Shown here one piece after another: positions 7,623 through 15,268 of a stretch of DNA of 45,420 nt. Source of the DNA: Deltaproteobacteria bacterium (GTDB taxonomy: Bacteria > Desulfobacterota > Desulfobaccia > Desulfobaccales > 0-14-0-80-60-11). The position numbers and the translations under genes were made by a program. The notes beneath the pieces are model-generated. The model searched no databases and was not told the DNA's origin. It worked only from the letters and a program-made list of their open reading frames with translations. How positions within the stretch are numbered: position 1 is the first letter of the stretch; every line of letters begins with the position of its first letter. The stretch lies in NCBI GenBank assembly GCA_023381945.1, contig JAMCQY010000325.1, positions 1 through 45,420 on the forward strand, written 5' to 3'.

Positions 7623-10078
7623 TGATTTTTAGACTTCCGAAATCGCGGATTCCCGGAGAAACCGACCGGCGCCATGTCGTCACCGTGCCCATGCTGCCCC
7701 TGCGGGATATTGTCATCTTTCCCCATATGGTGGTGCCGCTGTTCATCGGCCGGGAGCGCTCGATCCACGCCTTGGAATACGCCATGGGGCAGGAGAAATA
7801 CATCCTGCTGTGCACCCAGAAGGACCCGCGCAAAGATGAACCCAGGGAAAACGAGGTGCATAAATTAGGCACCCTGGCCTCAATCCTGCAGCTCCTGCGG
7901 TTGCCGGACGGCACGGTCAAAGTACTGGTGGAAGGCAAAGGCCGGGCGGTGGTGCGGCAATTTCTACAAAATTCCCAGTTCTTTCAGGTAGAAGCGGAAG
8001 AGATCTACGAATTTTGGGAAATTACTCCGGAAACTGAGGCCCTGCGACGCGCCGCGGTCACCGGCTTTGAAACTTATGGCAAGTTGAACAAGAAGGTGCC
8101 CCAGGAGGCCGTGCAGAACGTCACCGGGCTGGAAGAGCCGGGTCGTTTGGCAGACCTGATCGCCGGCCATCTGGCCATCAAGGCGGATGAAAAGCAAGGG
8201 CTTCTGGAAAACCTGGACGCCAACCGCCGCCTGGAAGCCGTGCTCACCCTGATCAATCGGGAAAACGAAATCCTCCAGATCGAAACCCGCATCAAGAACC
8301 GGGTCAAGAAGCAGATGGAAAAGACCCAGCGGGAATACTATCTCAACGAACAGATGCGGGCCATTCAGAAGGAGATGGGGGAGAAGGAAGACCTGAAGGG
8401 CGAGATCCAGGAGCTGGAGCGCCGCATCCGCCGCAAGAAGATGAGCGCCGAGGCCACCACCAAGGCTAAGCATGAGCTTAAAAAACTGAAGCTCATGAGC
8501 CCCATGTCTGCCGAAGCCACGGTCTCGCGCAATTACATCGACTGGATTTTGTCGCTCCCCTGGTTTGATCGCACCCGGGACAAGCTCAATCTGGAAGATG
8601 CCGAAAAGATCCTCAATGAAGACCACTACGGCCTGGAGAAGCCCAAAGAACGCATCCTGGAACACCTGGCGGTCCAAAGCCTGGTGAAAAAGATGAAGGG
8701 CCCCATTCTCTGCCTGGTGGGCCCTCCCGGGGTGGGCAAAACCTCGCTGGCCAAATCCGTGGCCCGGGCCCTGGGGCGCAACTTCGTGCGTCTCTCCCTG
8801 GGCGGGGTGCGGGACGAAGCCGAGATCAGGGGCCACCGGCGCACCTACATCGGCGCCCTGCCCGGCAAGATCATTCAGTCGCTCAAGAAGGCGAAGAGCA
8901 ACAATCCGGTCTTTTGCCTGGACGAAGTCGACAAGATGAGCACCGACTTCCGGGGCGACCCTTCCGCGGCTTTGCTGGAAGTATTGGACCCGGAACAGAA
9001 CTTCGCGTTCAACGATCATTATCTGGACATGGATTATGATCTGTCCGAGGTAATGTTCATCACCACGGCCAATAATCTCTACTCCATTCCGGCGCCGCTG
9101 CAGGACCGGATGGAAATTATCCGCCTGCCGGGTTACACCGAAGTGGAAAAGCTCTTGATCGCCCAGCAGTTTCTGATTCCCAAGCAGTGCACTGCCAATG
9201 GCCTGGAAGCGGAGAATATCCAGTTTTCAGAAAACGCCATCTTATCGGTGGTGCGGCAGTATACCCGGGAGGCGGGGGTGCGCAACCTGGAACGGGAACT
9301 TGCTTCCATCTGCCGGAAAGTAGCTCGCGAAGTGGCCTCCAAGGGCAAGGACCACCAGGTCAGGGTAAACAGCCAGGCGGTGCCCAAGTACCTGGGGGTG
9401 CCGAAATATCGTTTTGGCCGCACCGAGGAGGCCGACGAGGTCGGATTGACCACCGGGCTCGCCTGGACCGAGTTCGGCGGCGAACTGCTCCAGACGGAAG
9501 TAGTGGTTCTCCCCGGCCGGGGCAAGCTCCTCATCACTGGAAAATTGGGCGAGGTTATGCAGGAGTCGGCCCAGGCGGCCTTGAGCTATGTGCGTTCCAA
9601 GGCCGAGAGACTGGGATTGGCTACGGATTTCTATCGCAATATCGATATCCACATCCATGTGCCGGAAGGGGCGATTCCCAAGGACGGCCCTTCGGCCGGG
9701 ATCACCATCGCCACCAGCATCGCTTCGGCTCTCCTGAAGATTCCGGTGCACCGGGACGTGGCCATGACCGGGGAAATAACCCTGCGGGGCCGGGTGCTGC
9801 CCATCGGCGGCCTCAAGGAGAAGATCATTGCGGCCCATCGCCACCAGATGAAGGCGGTGCTCATTCCCAGGGACAACGAAAAGGATATTAAAGAGATTCC
9901 AGCCCGCATCTTGAAGTCAGTGGAACTGGTGTCAGTGGACCATATGGACGAAGTGTTGAAAAAGGCCCTGGTCCTGGACGACCCGGAGAACCTGTTCAAG
10001 GAGCCGGAGCCGCCGGCTCCGGAGCCGGCCTTCCTGACCACCGAGGTGCCGGGCATAGAGGAGATCCAGGCGCATTGA
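7622..10078 (+). CDS. lon: Lon ATP-dependent protease
   Basis: 818 residues with the classical LonA layout: an N-terminal substrate-recognition domain (20-210), a coiled-coil linker (220-290), an AAA+ domain with Walker A GPPGVGKT (367-374) and Walker [10 protein letters not shown], and a C-terminal protease domain with the catalytic dyad S691 (PKDGPSAG) and K734 (GGLKEK). The 43-residue separation of Ser and Lys equals that in E. coli Lon. It degrades damaged and regulatory proteins in the cytosol. Together with tig-clpP-clpX it forms a conserved proteostasis block. An acidic/proline tail (about 795-818) is variable in the family. Confidence 0.97.
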   Translation: MIFRLPKSRIPGETDRRHVVTVPMLPLRDIVIFPHMVVPLFIGRERSIHALEYAMGQEKYILLCTQKDPRKDEPRENEVHKLGTLASILQLLRLPDGTVKVLVEGKGRAVVRQFLQNSQFFQVEAEEIYEFWEITPETEALRRAAVTGFETYGKLNKKVPQEAVQNVTGLEEPGRLADLIAGHLAIKADEKQGLLENLDANRRLEAVLTLINRENEILQIETRIKNRVKKQMEKTQREYYLNEQMRAIQKEMGEKEDLKGEIQELERRIRRKKMSAEATTKAKHELKKLKLMSPMSAEATVSRNYIDWILSLPWFDRTRDKLNLEDAEKILNEDHYGLEKPKERILEHLAVQSLVKKMKGPILCLVGPPGVGKTSLAKSVARALGRNFVRLSLGGVRDEAEIRGHRRTYIGALPGKIIQSLKKAKSNNPVFCLDEVDKMSTDFRGDPSAALLEVLDPEQNFAFNDHYLDMDYDLSEVMFITTANNLYSIPAPLQDRMEIIRLPGYTEVEKLLIAQQFLIPKQCTANGLEAENIQFSENAILSVVRQYTREAGVRNLERELASICRKVAREVASKGKDHQVRVNSQAVPKYLGVPKYRFGRTEEADEVGLTTGLAWTEFGGELLQTEVVVLPGRGKLLITGKLGEVMQESAQAALSYVRSKAERLGLATDFYRNIDIHIHVPEGAIPKDGPSAGITIATSIASALLKIPVHRDVAMTGEITLRGRVLPIGGLKEKIIAAHRHQMKAVLIPRDNEKDIKEIPARILKSVELVSVDHMDEVLKKALVLDDPENLFKEPEPPAPEPAFLTTEVPGIEEIQAH

Positions 10079-10084
10079 AAAAGT

Positions 10085-10178
10085 GGGCAGTAAGCAGTGA
10101 GCAGTAAGCAGTATAAATCTTGGGAAGTTCGCACCCCTAAAGTCTAAAACTGCTTGCTGCTAACGGCTCACCGCTCAC
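10085..10178. repeat. Inverted AGCAGT/ACTGCT repeats after lon
   Basis: GCAGTAAGCAGTGAGCAGTA at 10087 onward is mirrored by ACTGCTTGCTGCTAACGG and CTCACCGCTCAC at 10149-10178, so the transcript could fold into an imperfect hairpin of about 26 bp. It follows the lon stop directly and may serve as a weak terminator or 3'-end stabiliser. Confidence 0.45.
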
Positions 10179-10185
10179 TTTACTC

Positions 10186-10214
10186 TTGACAGCAGGGCCG
10201 CCATGGGTGACTAT
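10186..10214 (+). promoter_or_regulatory. Promoter of the tRNA-Val/tRNA-Asp unit
   Basis: A perfect TTGACA -35 box (10186-10191) is followed by a poorer -10 region around GACTATTA (10209-10216). It ends about 10 nt before tRNA-Val. The -35 is convincing; the -10 is weak and its exact register uncertain. Confidence 0.45.
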
Positions 10215-10223
10215 TACCGGGGC

Positions 10224-10299
10224 GGGCGGATAGCTCAGCTGGGAGAGCATCGGCCTTACAAGCCGGGGGTCACAGGTTCGAGCCCTGTTCCGCCTACCA
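10224..10299 (+). tRNA. tRNA-Val (anticodon TAC)
   Basis: 76 nt including CCA. The acceptor arms GGGCGGA/TCCGCCT pair with a G-T first pair. The anticodon loop CTTACAA gives TAC. The D arm (TAGCTCAGCTGGGAGAGCA) and T arm (ACAGGTTCGAGCCCTGT) are standard. Confidence 0.95.
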
Positions 10300-10307
10300 G
10301 TTTTTTA

Positions 10308-10370
10308 GTTCAAAGTTCAAAGTTTTTTCTTGCTGTGGAAGAGTTGGGTTTTCAACTTTGAACCTTGAAC
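10308..10370. repeat. Inverted repeat between tRNA-Val and tRNA-Asp
   Basis: GTTCAAAGTTCAAAG (10308-10322) and CTTTGAACCTTGAAC (10356-10370) are reverse complements with one difference, forming a 15-bp stem between two co-transcribed tRNAs. It may guide tRNA processing or simply be a dispersed repeat; no RNA role is proven. Confidence 0.6.
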
Positions 10371-10382
10371 CCATACACGCCC

Positions 10383-10459
<77 letters not shown>

Positions 10460-10470
10460 AGTAAATTCAA

Positions 10471-10499
10471 GGGCTTAGCTGATTTGCTAAGCCCTTTTT
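10471..10499 (+). terminator. Rho-independent terminator after tRNA-Asp
   Basis: A perfect 9-bp stem GGGCTTAGC/GCTAAGCCC with loop TGATTT is followed by five T residues. It ends the tRNA-Val/tRNA-Asp transcription unit. Confidence 0.9.
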
Positions 10500-10575
10500 C
10501 TTCGCCCTTAAAACGATTGCCAACCTCATTTCCAATAAACGAGAAAAGTCAGGCAATATCGATTCAGGCTAAAGT

Positions 10576-10986
10576 CTAAGCGGACTCCTCTTTAAGCCTA
10601 TTTATTTCTTTCTGCATCTGCTTCCACTCCAAGGCCCGTTTGATGGTTATCAGGATGGTCTCTTTGCGGAAAGGTTTGGTGATGAAGTCGTAGGCGCCTT
10701 TCTGCACGGCCTCTTCGGCGGTTTCGGACGTGCCATAGGCAGTGATAATGATAATGGGCAGATTGACATCCACCTTTCTAACGATGTCGATCAGATCGAG
10801 ACCATCCACCAGGGGCATCTTCAGGTCGGTAATAACCAGGTCAAAGGAGTCCTCCTGAAGAAGCTTACTGACCTCCAACGGATTGTTAATGGTGACGACC
10901 TCGTAGCCTGTTTTGTCCATGATAATGGTCTTGAGCAATCTCAGCATATTGGGCTCATCATCAACGACTAATATCCGCTCCGCCAT
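10576..10986 (-). CDS. Single-domain (CheY-like) response regulator
   Basis: 136 residues, one receiver domain only. The acidic pair D9-D10 (VVDDE), the phospho-acceptor aspartate in VITDLKMP (about residue 54) and the conserved KPF lysine near the C-terminus are present, so it should be phosphorylatable. No output domain follows; about 20 charged residues end the chain. The start ATG 10986 follows AGGAGAG at a good distance and gives the standard MAERILVVDDE opening; longer upstream readings are not supported. It lies directly downstream of the PEP-synthase-like gene on the same strand (113-nt gap) and is probably co-transcribed. No cognate kinase is adjacent; the nearest is the KdpD-like kinase at 20.8 kb. 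Confidence 0.9.
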   Translation of the reverse strand: MAERILVVDDEPNMLRLLKTIIMDKTGYEVVTINNPLEVSKLLQEDSFDLVITDLKMPLVDGLDLIDIVRKVDVNLPIIIITAYGTSETAEEAVQKGAYDFITKPFRKETILITIKRALEWKQMQKEINRLKEESA

Positions 10987-11099
10987 TTTACTCTCCTGGT
11001 TCATGCAGCTTAAAGGGAATCGGGCCGATAACCAGTTATGCTTAAGCCGCACCCGCCGCTTACATTTTAAGCTGTCTCTCTCACCGCTTGAAAGGCATA

Positions 11100-13622
11100 C
11101 TACCTTCTTGCTTCGATGTGCTCGCGAATAAAATCCTTGATGTACCAGTCCACGATGCCCTCGGAAAACAGCACCATATCCAATTGCTTGGTGTAGAGGG
11201 TGAGCTTGCCGAACCAAAGCAGCCTTTGGGCCATCTGCTCCGGCGGATATTTGGCCAATCTGGCCTCAATGGTGTCGCCCTTGCGCTGATAGTTGAGATC
11301 CATCCGGTCGATGAGGGCTTCAATCAATCTAGCCCGCCGCTCCCGCCGTTCCGGGGTGGAGCCGCCGCCGCGGAAAGTGAAGGTAAGGTAGTTGTCGTTG
11401 ATTTGGTCGCTGACATAGGCCTCCACCGAGGAGAGATGATACCCCAGCCGGATGCTGAAGTTCATATAATTCTCGGAAATTACGACATAGCTTTGATCCC
11501 GATATGGGTCGGCGCCTTGGGAAATCTCCTCCTCGCTTTTGACAAACACCGAACTGAGGCTTTGGCTGCCGGCGGGTTTGCCCTGGGGCCAACGCATGGC
11601 CGTGAGTCCCTGCCAAAAGGCCTTGAAAGGCAGAGAAGTGATCTGCTCCGGCCGGACCTTGCGCTTCCAACCCTTCTTGAGACCGCCCCCGAGATCAAGG
11701 ATACGCACCTTGAAAGGCAAGCCCGATTCCAGGTCTACCACTTCACCGCCGCCCTGGACCTCGTTTCCCGTCAGTTTGAACATCTCCCGCATGGAAAATT
11801 CATGGGCGAAGCGCACGATGTCGTGAATGGTCCGGCAGCTTTCCGGTGTAAAGGTTTCGCTTTGGGGATTGATGAGATTGAGCGGCACCACTTTATTGAG
11901 CACCGCTTTTAAGGTACGGAATACCGGGCTGTCAGCCAGATCGTTGGTTTTGGTGTGATTGGGTTCTAACAGCTGGGTAATTATGCCGGCATAGACGTTA
12001 TTGTAATTGGCGTCCACGGTCACTTCTTGACCGGGCTGGAGGACTTGGGTGGCTTTGCCCGTGTTAAGGATAGTGGGCACTCGAAATTCCCGGGCCAGGA
12101 GGGCCATATGGCCGGTGGGACTGCCGGCGTCGGTAAGGATGGCCGCTGCCTGGGGCATGACCGTGACATACTTGGGGGAAGTATGGCGCGCCACCAGGAC
12201 CCCGCCGGTGGGGAAATTCCTCAGATCCTCATCTTGCCGCACCAGCACCACCGGGCCGGCCCCCACCCCGCGGCAGGCGATGCTCCCCTGATCCAGCAGT
12301 ACAGGGTATTGCTTCAGGGTCTTGGTCTTGACCTCGGCAACCCTCTTAGCCGGCAATTGCAGCGGCCGGCTTTGCAACAGCCAGAGCCGGTTATCGAAAT
12401 CCAGGGCCCACTCGACATCCTGGGGCCGCTGATAATGGGCCTCCAGGGTGGCCGCCCACTGCGCCAATTGCCGCAAATGATCCTGGTTCAAACAGGGAGC
12501 GGTGATCAATTCCTTCGGCACCGGCGCCTCTTGCACCCCTCCGCCGGGCCGCCTCTCCAACTTGACCCTTTTTGGAGGGATATGCTCTTCCAGGACCTGG
12601 CCGGGGGGGGCATAGGCCACTAAATAATGATCGGGGTTAATAACCCCGCCCACGGCATACTTGCCCAGGCCCCAGACGGCGTTAATCAAGGCGGCGTCCT
12701 GTTCCGCCGCCTCAGGCTGCCGGGTGAAGAGGACCCCGCTGGCCTGGGAATCGATCATGGGGAGCACGGCCACTCCCATGGCCATCTCCTCCTCCTTGAA
12801 TCCCTTGTTTTTATAATAAAACAGGGCTCGGGGGGTAAATAAGCTGGCCACAATATCCTTATAGCGGCTGATCAGTTCGCTGGGAGGAATATTGAGATAG
12901 GTGGCGTATTGACCAGCAAAGGTGAGGCTCAGGTCTTCCCCCACGGCGCTGGAACGCATGGCGACCAGGGGACGGTGTTGGGTTTGGAGGCACAAGTCTT
13001 CATAGGCATCATTGATGGCTGTCTCCAGTTCCGGCGGCACCTGGGCCTGGTTGATCATGCGTTTCAATTCTTCGCTGACCTGGGAAAGGCTGTCCAGATC
13101 AGCCATTCGCCAGCGCCCCAGCAGCTCGGTGAGGCGCTCCGTCAGGTGATTGTAATCCAGGAATACCTTGTAAGCATAAGTAGAGATGGCAAAACCGGGA
13201 GGCACCGGGAGCTGCAAGCGATTCCTTACTTCTCCCAGGTTGGCGCTTTTGCCTCCGACCTTCTCCGCCATGTCCAGGTTGAGTTCGTTAAAAGATATAG
13301 TCAGGGGAGCTTCTTGAATCTCGCGACGCTGATTCAGGGCTTCTTTCACCTCACCCATAATCCGGCGGTGTGACTCGATTAAATTCTCGTAGCGGTGGTC
13401 TCCCAAGTTATTGAGAGCCTCCACCAGGCTGGCAGTCTCCTCGGCCAGTTGACCGACGCTGGCCCGGATGTATTGGAGGTCGAAGAGGAAATCGCCCGAA
13501 AGCTTCTCCTCCATGTCGGCCATCAGGGTCAACACCGCATTGTTGGCCGCCAGCAACCTTTGGAAGTTAGCGTACTTCTCGGCTAAGGCCGCCTGAATAT
13601 TGCGTCCCCGGTCCTTTTTCAC
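11100..13622 (-). CDS. PEP-synthase-like ATP-grasp/phosphohistidine protein without a PEP-binding barrel
   Basis: 840 residues as read from GTG 13622. Residues 1-110 are mostly helical and possibly coiled coil. Residues 110-425 form a PPDK-type ATP-grasp domain: VGGKSANLGEV (122-132), MRSSAVGEDLS (222-232), GVLFTRQP (296-303) and QDVEWALD (401-408). A swivel phosphohistidine domain follows, with H505 in SPTGHMALLARE. In PEP synthase and PPDK a PEP/pyruvate TIM barrel comes next; here residues 560-840 show none of its motifs and are unrecognised. So ATP could phosphorylate H505, but the acceptor is unknown. The start is doubtful: AGGAGG at 13655-13660 fits an in-frame CTG at 13646 (8 nt spacing) better than GTG 13622. 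Neighbours are a CheY-like regulator and a CBS protein. Confidence 0.85.
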   Translation of the reverse strand: MKKDRGRNIQAALAEKYANFQRLLAANNAVLTLMADMEEKLSGDFLFDLQYIRASVGQLAEETASLVEALNNLGDHRYENLIESHRRIMGEVKEALNQRREIQEAPLTISFNELNLDMAEKVGGKSANLGEVRNRLQLPVPPGFAISTYAYKVFLDYNHLTERLTELLGRWRMADLDSLSQVSEELKRMINQAQVPPELETAINDAYEDLCLQTQHRPLVAMRSSAVGEDLSLTFAGQYATYLNIPPSELISRYKDIVASLFTPRALFYYKNKGFKEEEMAMGVAVLPMIDSQASGVLFTRQPEAAEQDAALINAVWGLGKYAVGGVINPDHYLVAYAPPGQVLEEHIPPKRVKLERRPGGGVQEAPVPKELITAPCLNQDHLRQLAQWAATLEAHYQRPQDVEWALDFDNRLWLLQSRPLQLPAKRVAEVKTKTLKQYPVLLDQGSIACRGVGAGPVVLVRQDEDLRNFPTGGVLVARHTSPKYVTVMPQAAAILTDAGSPTGHMALLAREFRVPTILNTGKATQVLQPGQEVTVDANYNNVYAGIITQLLEPNHTKTNDLADSPVFRTLKAVLNKVVPLNLINPQSETFTPESCRTIHDIVRFAHEFSMREMFKLTGNEVQGGGEVVDLESGLPFKVRILDLGGGLKKGWKRKVRPEQITSLPFKAFWQGLTAMRWPQGKPAGSQSLSSVFVKSEEEISQGADPYRDQSYVVISENYMNFSIRLGYHLSSVEAYVSDQINDNYLTFTFRGGGSTPERRERRARLIEALIDRMDLNYQRKGDTIEARLAKYPPEQMAQRLLWFGKLTLYTKQLDMVLFSEGIVDWYIKDFIREHIEARR

Positions 13623-13818
13623 CAGGCGTTGCCAGACGAGTTTCAGGTGCAGGTCCTCCTGAGGAGATCAGCAAAAACATTTTGGTTAAATTTTAAGCTA
13701 AGTTAGGGTCCCCGGTCAAGCGGCCGCCCAGGCAGCCTGGGTGGGGATATGCAGCAGGGTAAGGAGCAAGTTGGTATGGGCCATGGCGCCTATCAGCATC
13801 GGAGGCGCAATGCCGAAT

Positions 13819-14325
13819 TTAGTCGCCCAACACCATCTTAGAGATTTCCCCAAAAAGGTCGCCCAGCCGGAGCATGCCCACCACCTTACCGTCTTGCATC
13901 ACCGGCACCAGGCCGACGTTCTCCTTGACCATCAAGTAAAGGGATTTGGTGAATGGATCCTCGGCATTCACGGTGATCTTAATGGGGCTCATGACTTCAC
14001 TTACCGGCCTCTGGGACAGATCTTTCATTTTTGGGCCGAAAAAGTCTCCCAGGAAAACGGTCAGGTTGGGGTCCATTTTAATCAGGTTGGTTTCCTGGAG
14101 AAACCTGGGTTCAAGGCCGATGATGATATCCCGCAAGGTCAAAATCCCCATGAGCTGATACTTTTCATCGAAGACCAGGACGGCCCGGGGCTCGAAGGCA
14201 CCTTCAAACTTGATGGTTGCTTCCCGGACGATGGCCATGGCCTGGCGCAGGGTGAACCAGTAGGGGATATGCGGATAATCCTCCATGCGGATCATTAAAT
14301 CCTCGATCTTTTTCTGCTCCGGCAT
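13819..14325 (-). CDS. Tandem-CBS-domain protein (copy A)
   Basis: 168 residues that are almost entirely a CBS pair. CBS1 covers about 5-75 (PRAVLVFDEKYQLMGILTLR) and CBS2 about 107-165 (VSEVMSPIKITV ... VGLVPVMQDGKVVGMLRL). Such pairs bind adenine nucleotides or SAM and regulate transporters or enzymes. There is no transmembrane or catalytic domain. By hand alignment without gaps it is about 73% identical to the 168-residue protein at 14725, encoded divergently. It precedes the PEP-synthase-like gene on the same strand (about 200-nt gap) and may be co-transcribed with it. Ligand and target are unknown; a link to the nearby permeases is inference. Confidence 0.9.
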   Translation of the reverse strand: MPEQKKIEDLMIRMEDYPHIPYWFTLRQAMAIVREATIKFEGAFEPRAVLVFDEKYQLMGILTLRDIIIGLEPRFLQETNLIKMDPNLTVFLGDFFGPKMKDLSQRPVSEVMSPIKITVNAEDPFTKSLYLMVKENVGLVPVMQDGKVVGMLRLGDLFGEISKMVLGD

Positions 14326-14534
14326 GGCATCCTCCAGACTTTCCGGGGTTTTTCCCGTTACGAAAATGATGATTCTGTTCTAATGGAGCGGCCTGGAAAA
14401 GTCAAGGGGAGGCGCTTTTATGAGGTCCAGGTCCTTGTGAAATAAAACACGATACTAACAGAAATTTAACGGCCTCCTCCCGCCTTTTAACCCCATCTTA
14501 ATCTTGCGGTTGCTAAAAGATAAACCATGAAATG

Positions 14535-14680
14535 GGCTCTTATAGCGATTGCCAAAAATAATTTCTTGTAGGGGCGCACCCGCGTGTGCGCCCTCCTGCG
14601 GGCGGACACAAGGGTCCGCCCCTACAATCCATCGGGTTATCGGAAAAAACTTTTGGCAAACACTATAAGAACTGAGCCGT
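14535..14680. repeat. MITE-like nested-palindrome element between the two CBS genes
   Basis: The outer arms are CTCTTATAGCGATTGCCAAAA (14537-14557) and, inverted, 14651-14671, agreeing at about 18 of 21 positions; GGCTC/GAGCC flank them with a small offset. Inside, GTAGGGGCG and CGCCCCTAC arms (14567-14626) enclose two perfect 8-bp hairpins: GGGCGCAC/GTGCGCCC and GGGCGGAC/GTCCGCCC. The rest of the 399-nt gap (14326-14724) shows only AT-richer spacer and the GGTGGGAGGT ribosome-binding site of the plus-strand CBS gene. Confidence 0.65.
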
Positions 14681-14724
14681 TTTTCGAATCCTTGACGAAC
14701 ATCATAAATCGGTGGGAGGTCTTT

Positions 14725-15231
14725 ATGCCAAACGAACAGAAAGTAAAAGATTTGATGATCCCTTTGGAGGATTACCCTCACATCCCCTACTGGTTCTCTC
14801 TGCGCCAGGCCATGGCCATCGTCCGGGAGGCGGCCATCAAGTTCGAAGGGCAATTCGAACCCAGGGCCGTCCTGGTCTTCGATGAAAAATACCAGCTCAT
14901 GGGCATCTTGACTTTGCGGGACATTATTAAGGGGCTGGAGCCCAGGTTTCTCCATGAGACTGCCCTGATCAAGGCCGACCCCAGTCTTGCCGTGATGATC
15001 GGCGACCTCTTCGGCCCCGGCTTGAAAGAAGCCTCTCAAAAGCCGGTGAGCGACGTCATGAGTCCCATCAAGGTTACCATCCAGGGCGATGATCCCATTG
15101 CCAAGGCCATCTTCCTGATGATCAAGGAAAACGTCGGTCTGATGCCGGTGATTCAGGACAACAAGGTATCCGGCATGATTCGCTTGAGCGATCTTTTTAA
15201 AGTGATCTCCGACCTGGTGCTGGGCGATTAG
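14725..15231 (+). CDS. Tandem-CBS-domain protein (copy B)
   Basis: 168 residues, two CBS domains, about 73% identical without gaps to the divergent copy at 13819-14325. The first half (residues 11-70) is nearly identical between copies, while the second CBS domain has drifted more, which could mean different ligands or partners. The start ATG 14725 is supported by GTGGGAGGT 5 nt upstream and by the matching N-terminus of copy A; the frame is open further upstream but only through the repeat element. It is followed after 37 nt by a DASS-type permease, so it may act as a cytosolic nucleotide-sensing regulator of that transporter. That role is inferred from position, not seen. Confidence 0.9.
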   Translation: MPNEQKVKDLMIPLEDYPHIPYWFSLRQAMAIVREAAIKFEGQFEPRAVLVFDEKYQLMGILTLRDIIKGLEPRFLHETALIKADPSLAVMIGDLFGPGLKEASQKPVSDVMSPIKVTIQGDDPIAKAIFLMIKENVGLMPVIQDNKVSGMIRLSDLFKVISDLVLGD

Positions 15232-15268
15232 CCAAAACCGGGACAATTTCAGAAAGGAGTTTAACACC

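Noticed and set aside
7964..9019. A 351-codon minus-strand open frame inside lon
   Set aside because: High-GC shadow frame opposite a certain lon coding region.
13716..13799. A 27-residue hydrophobic minus-strand open frame just downstream of CBS copy A (MLIGAMAHTNLLLTLL)
   Set aside because: Protein-like and could be a small membrane peptide or a gene remnant, but there is no ribosome-binding site and nothing to compare it with.
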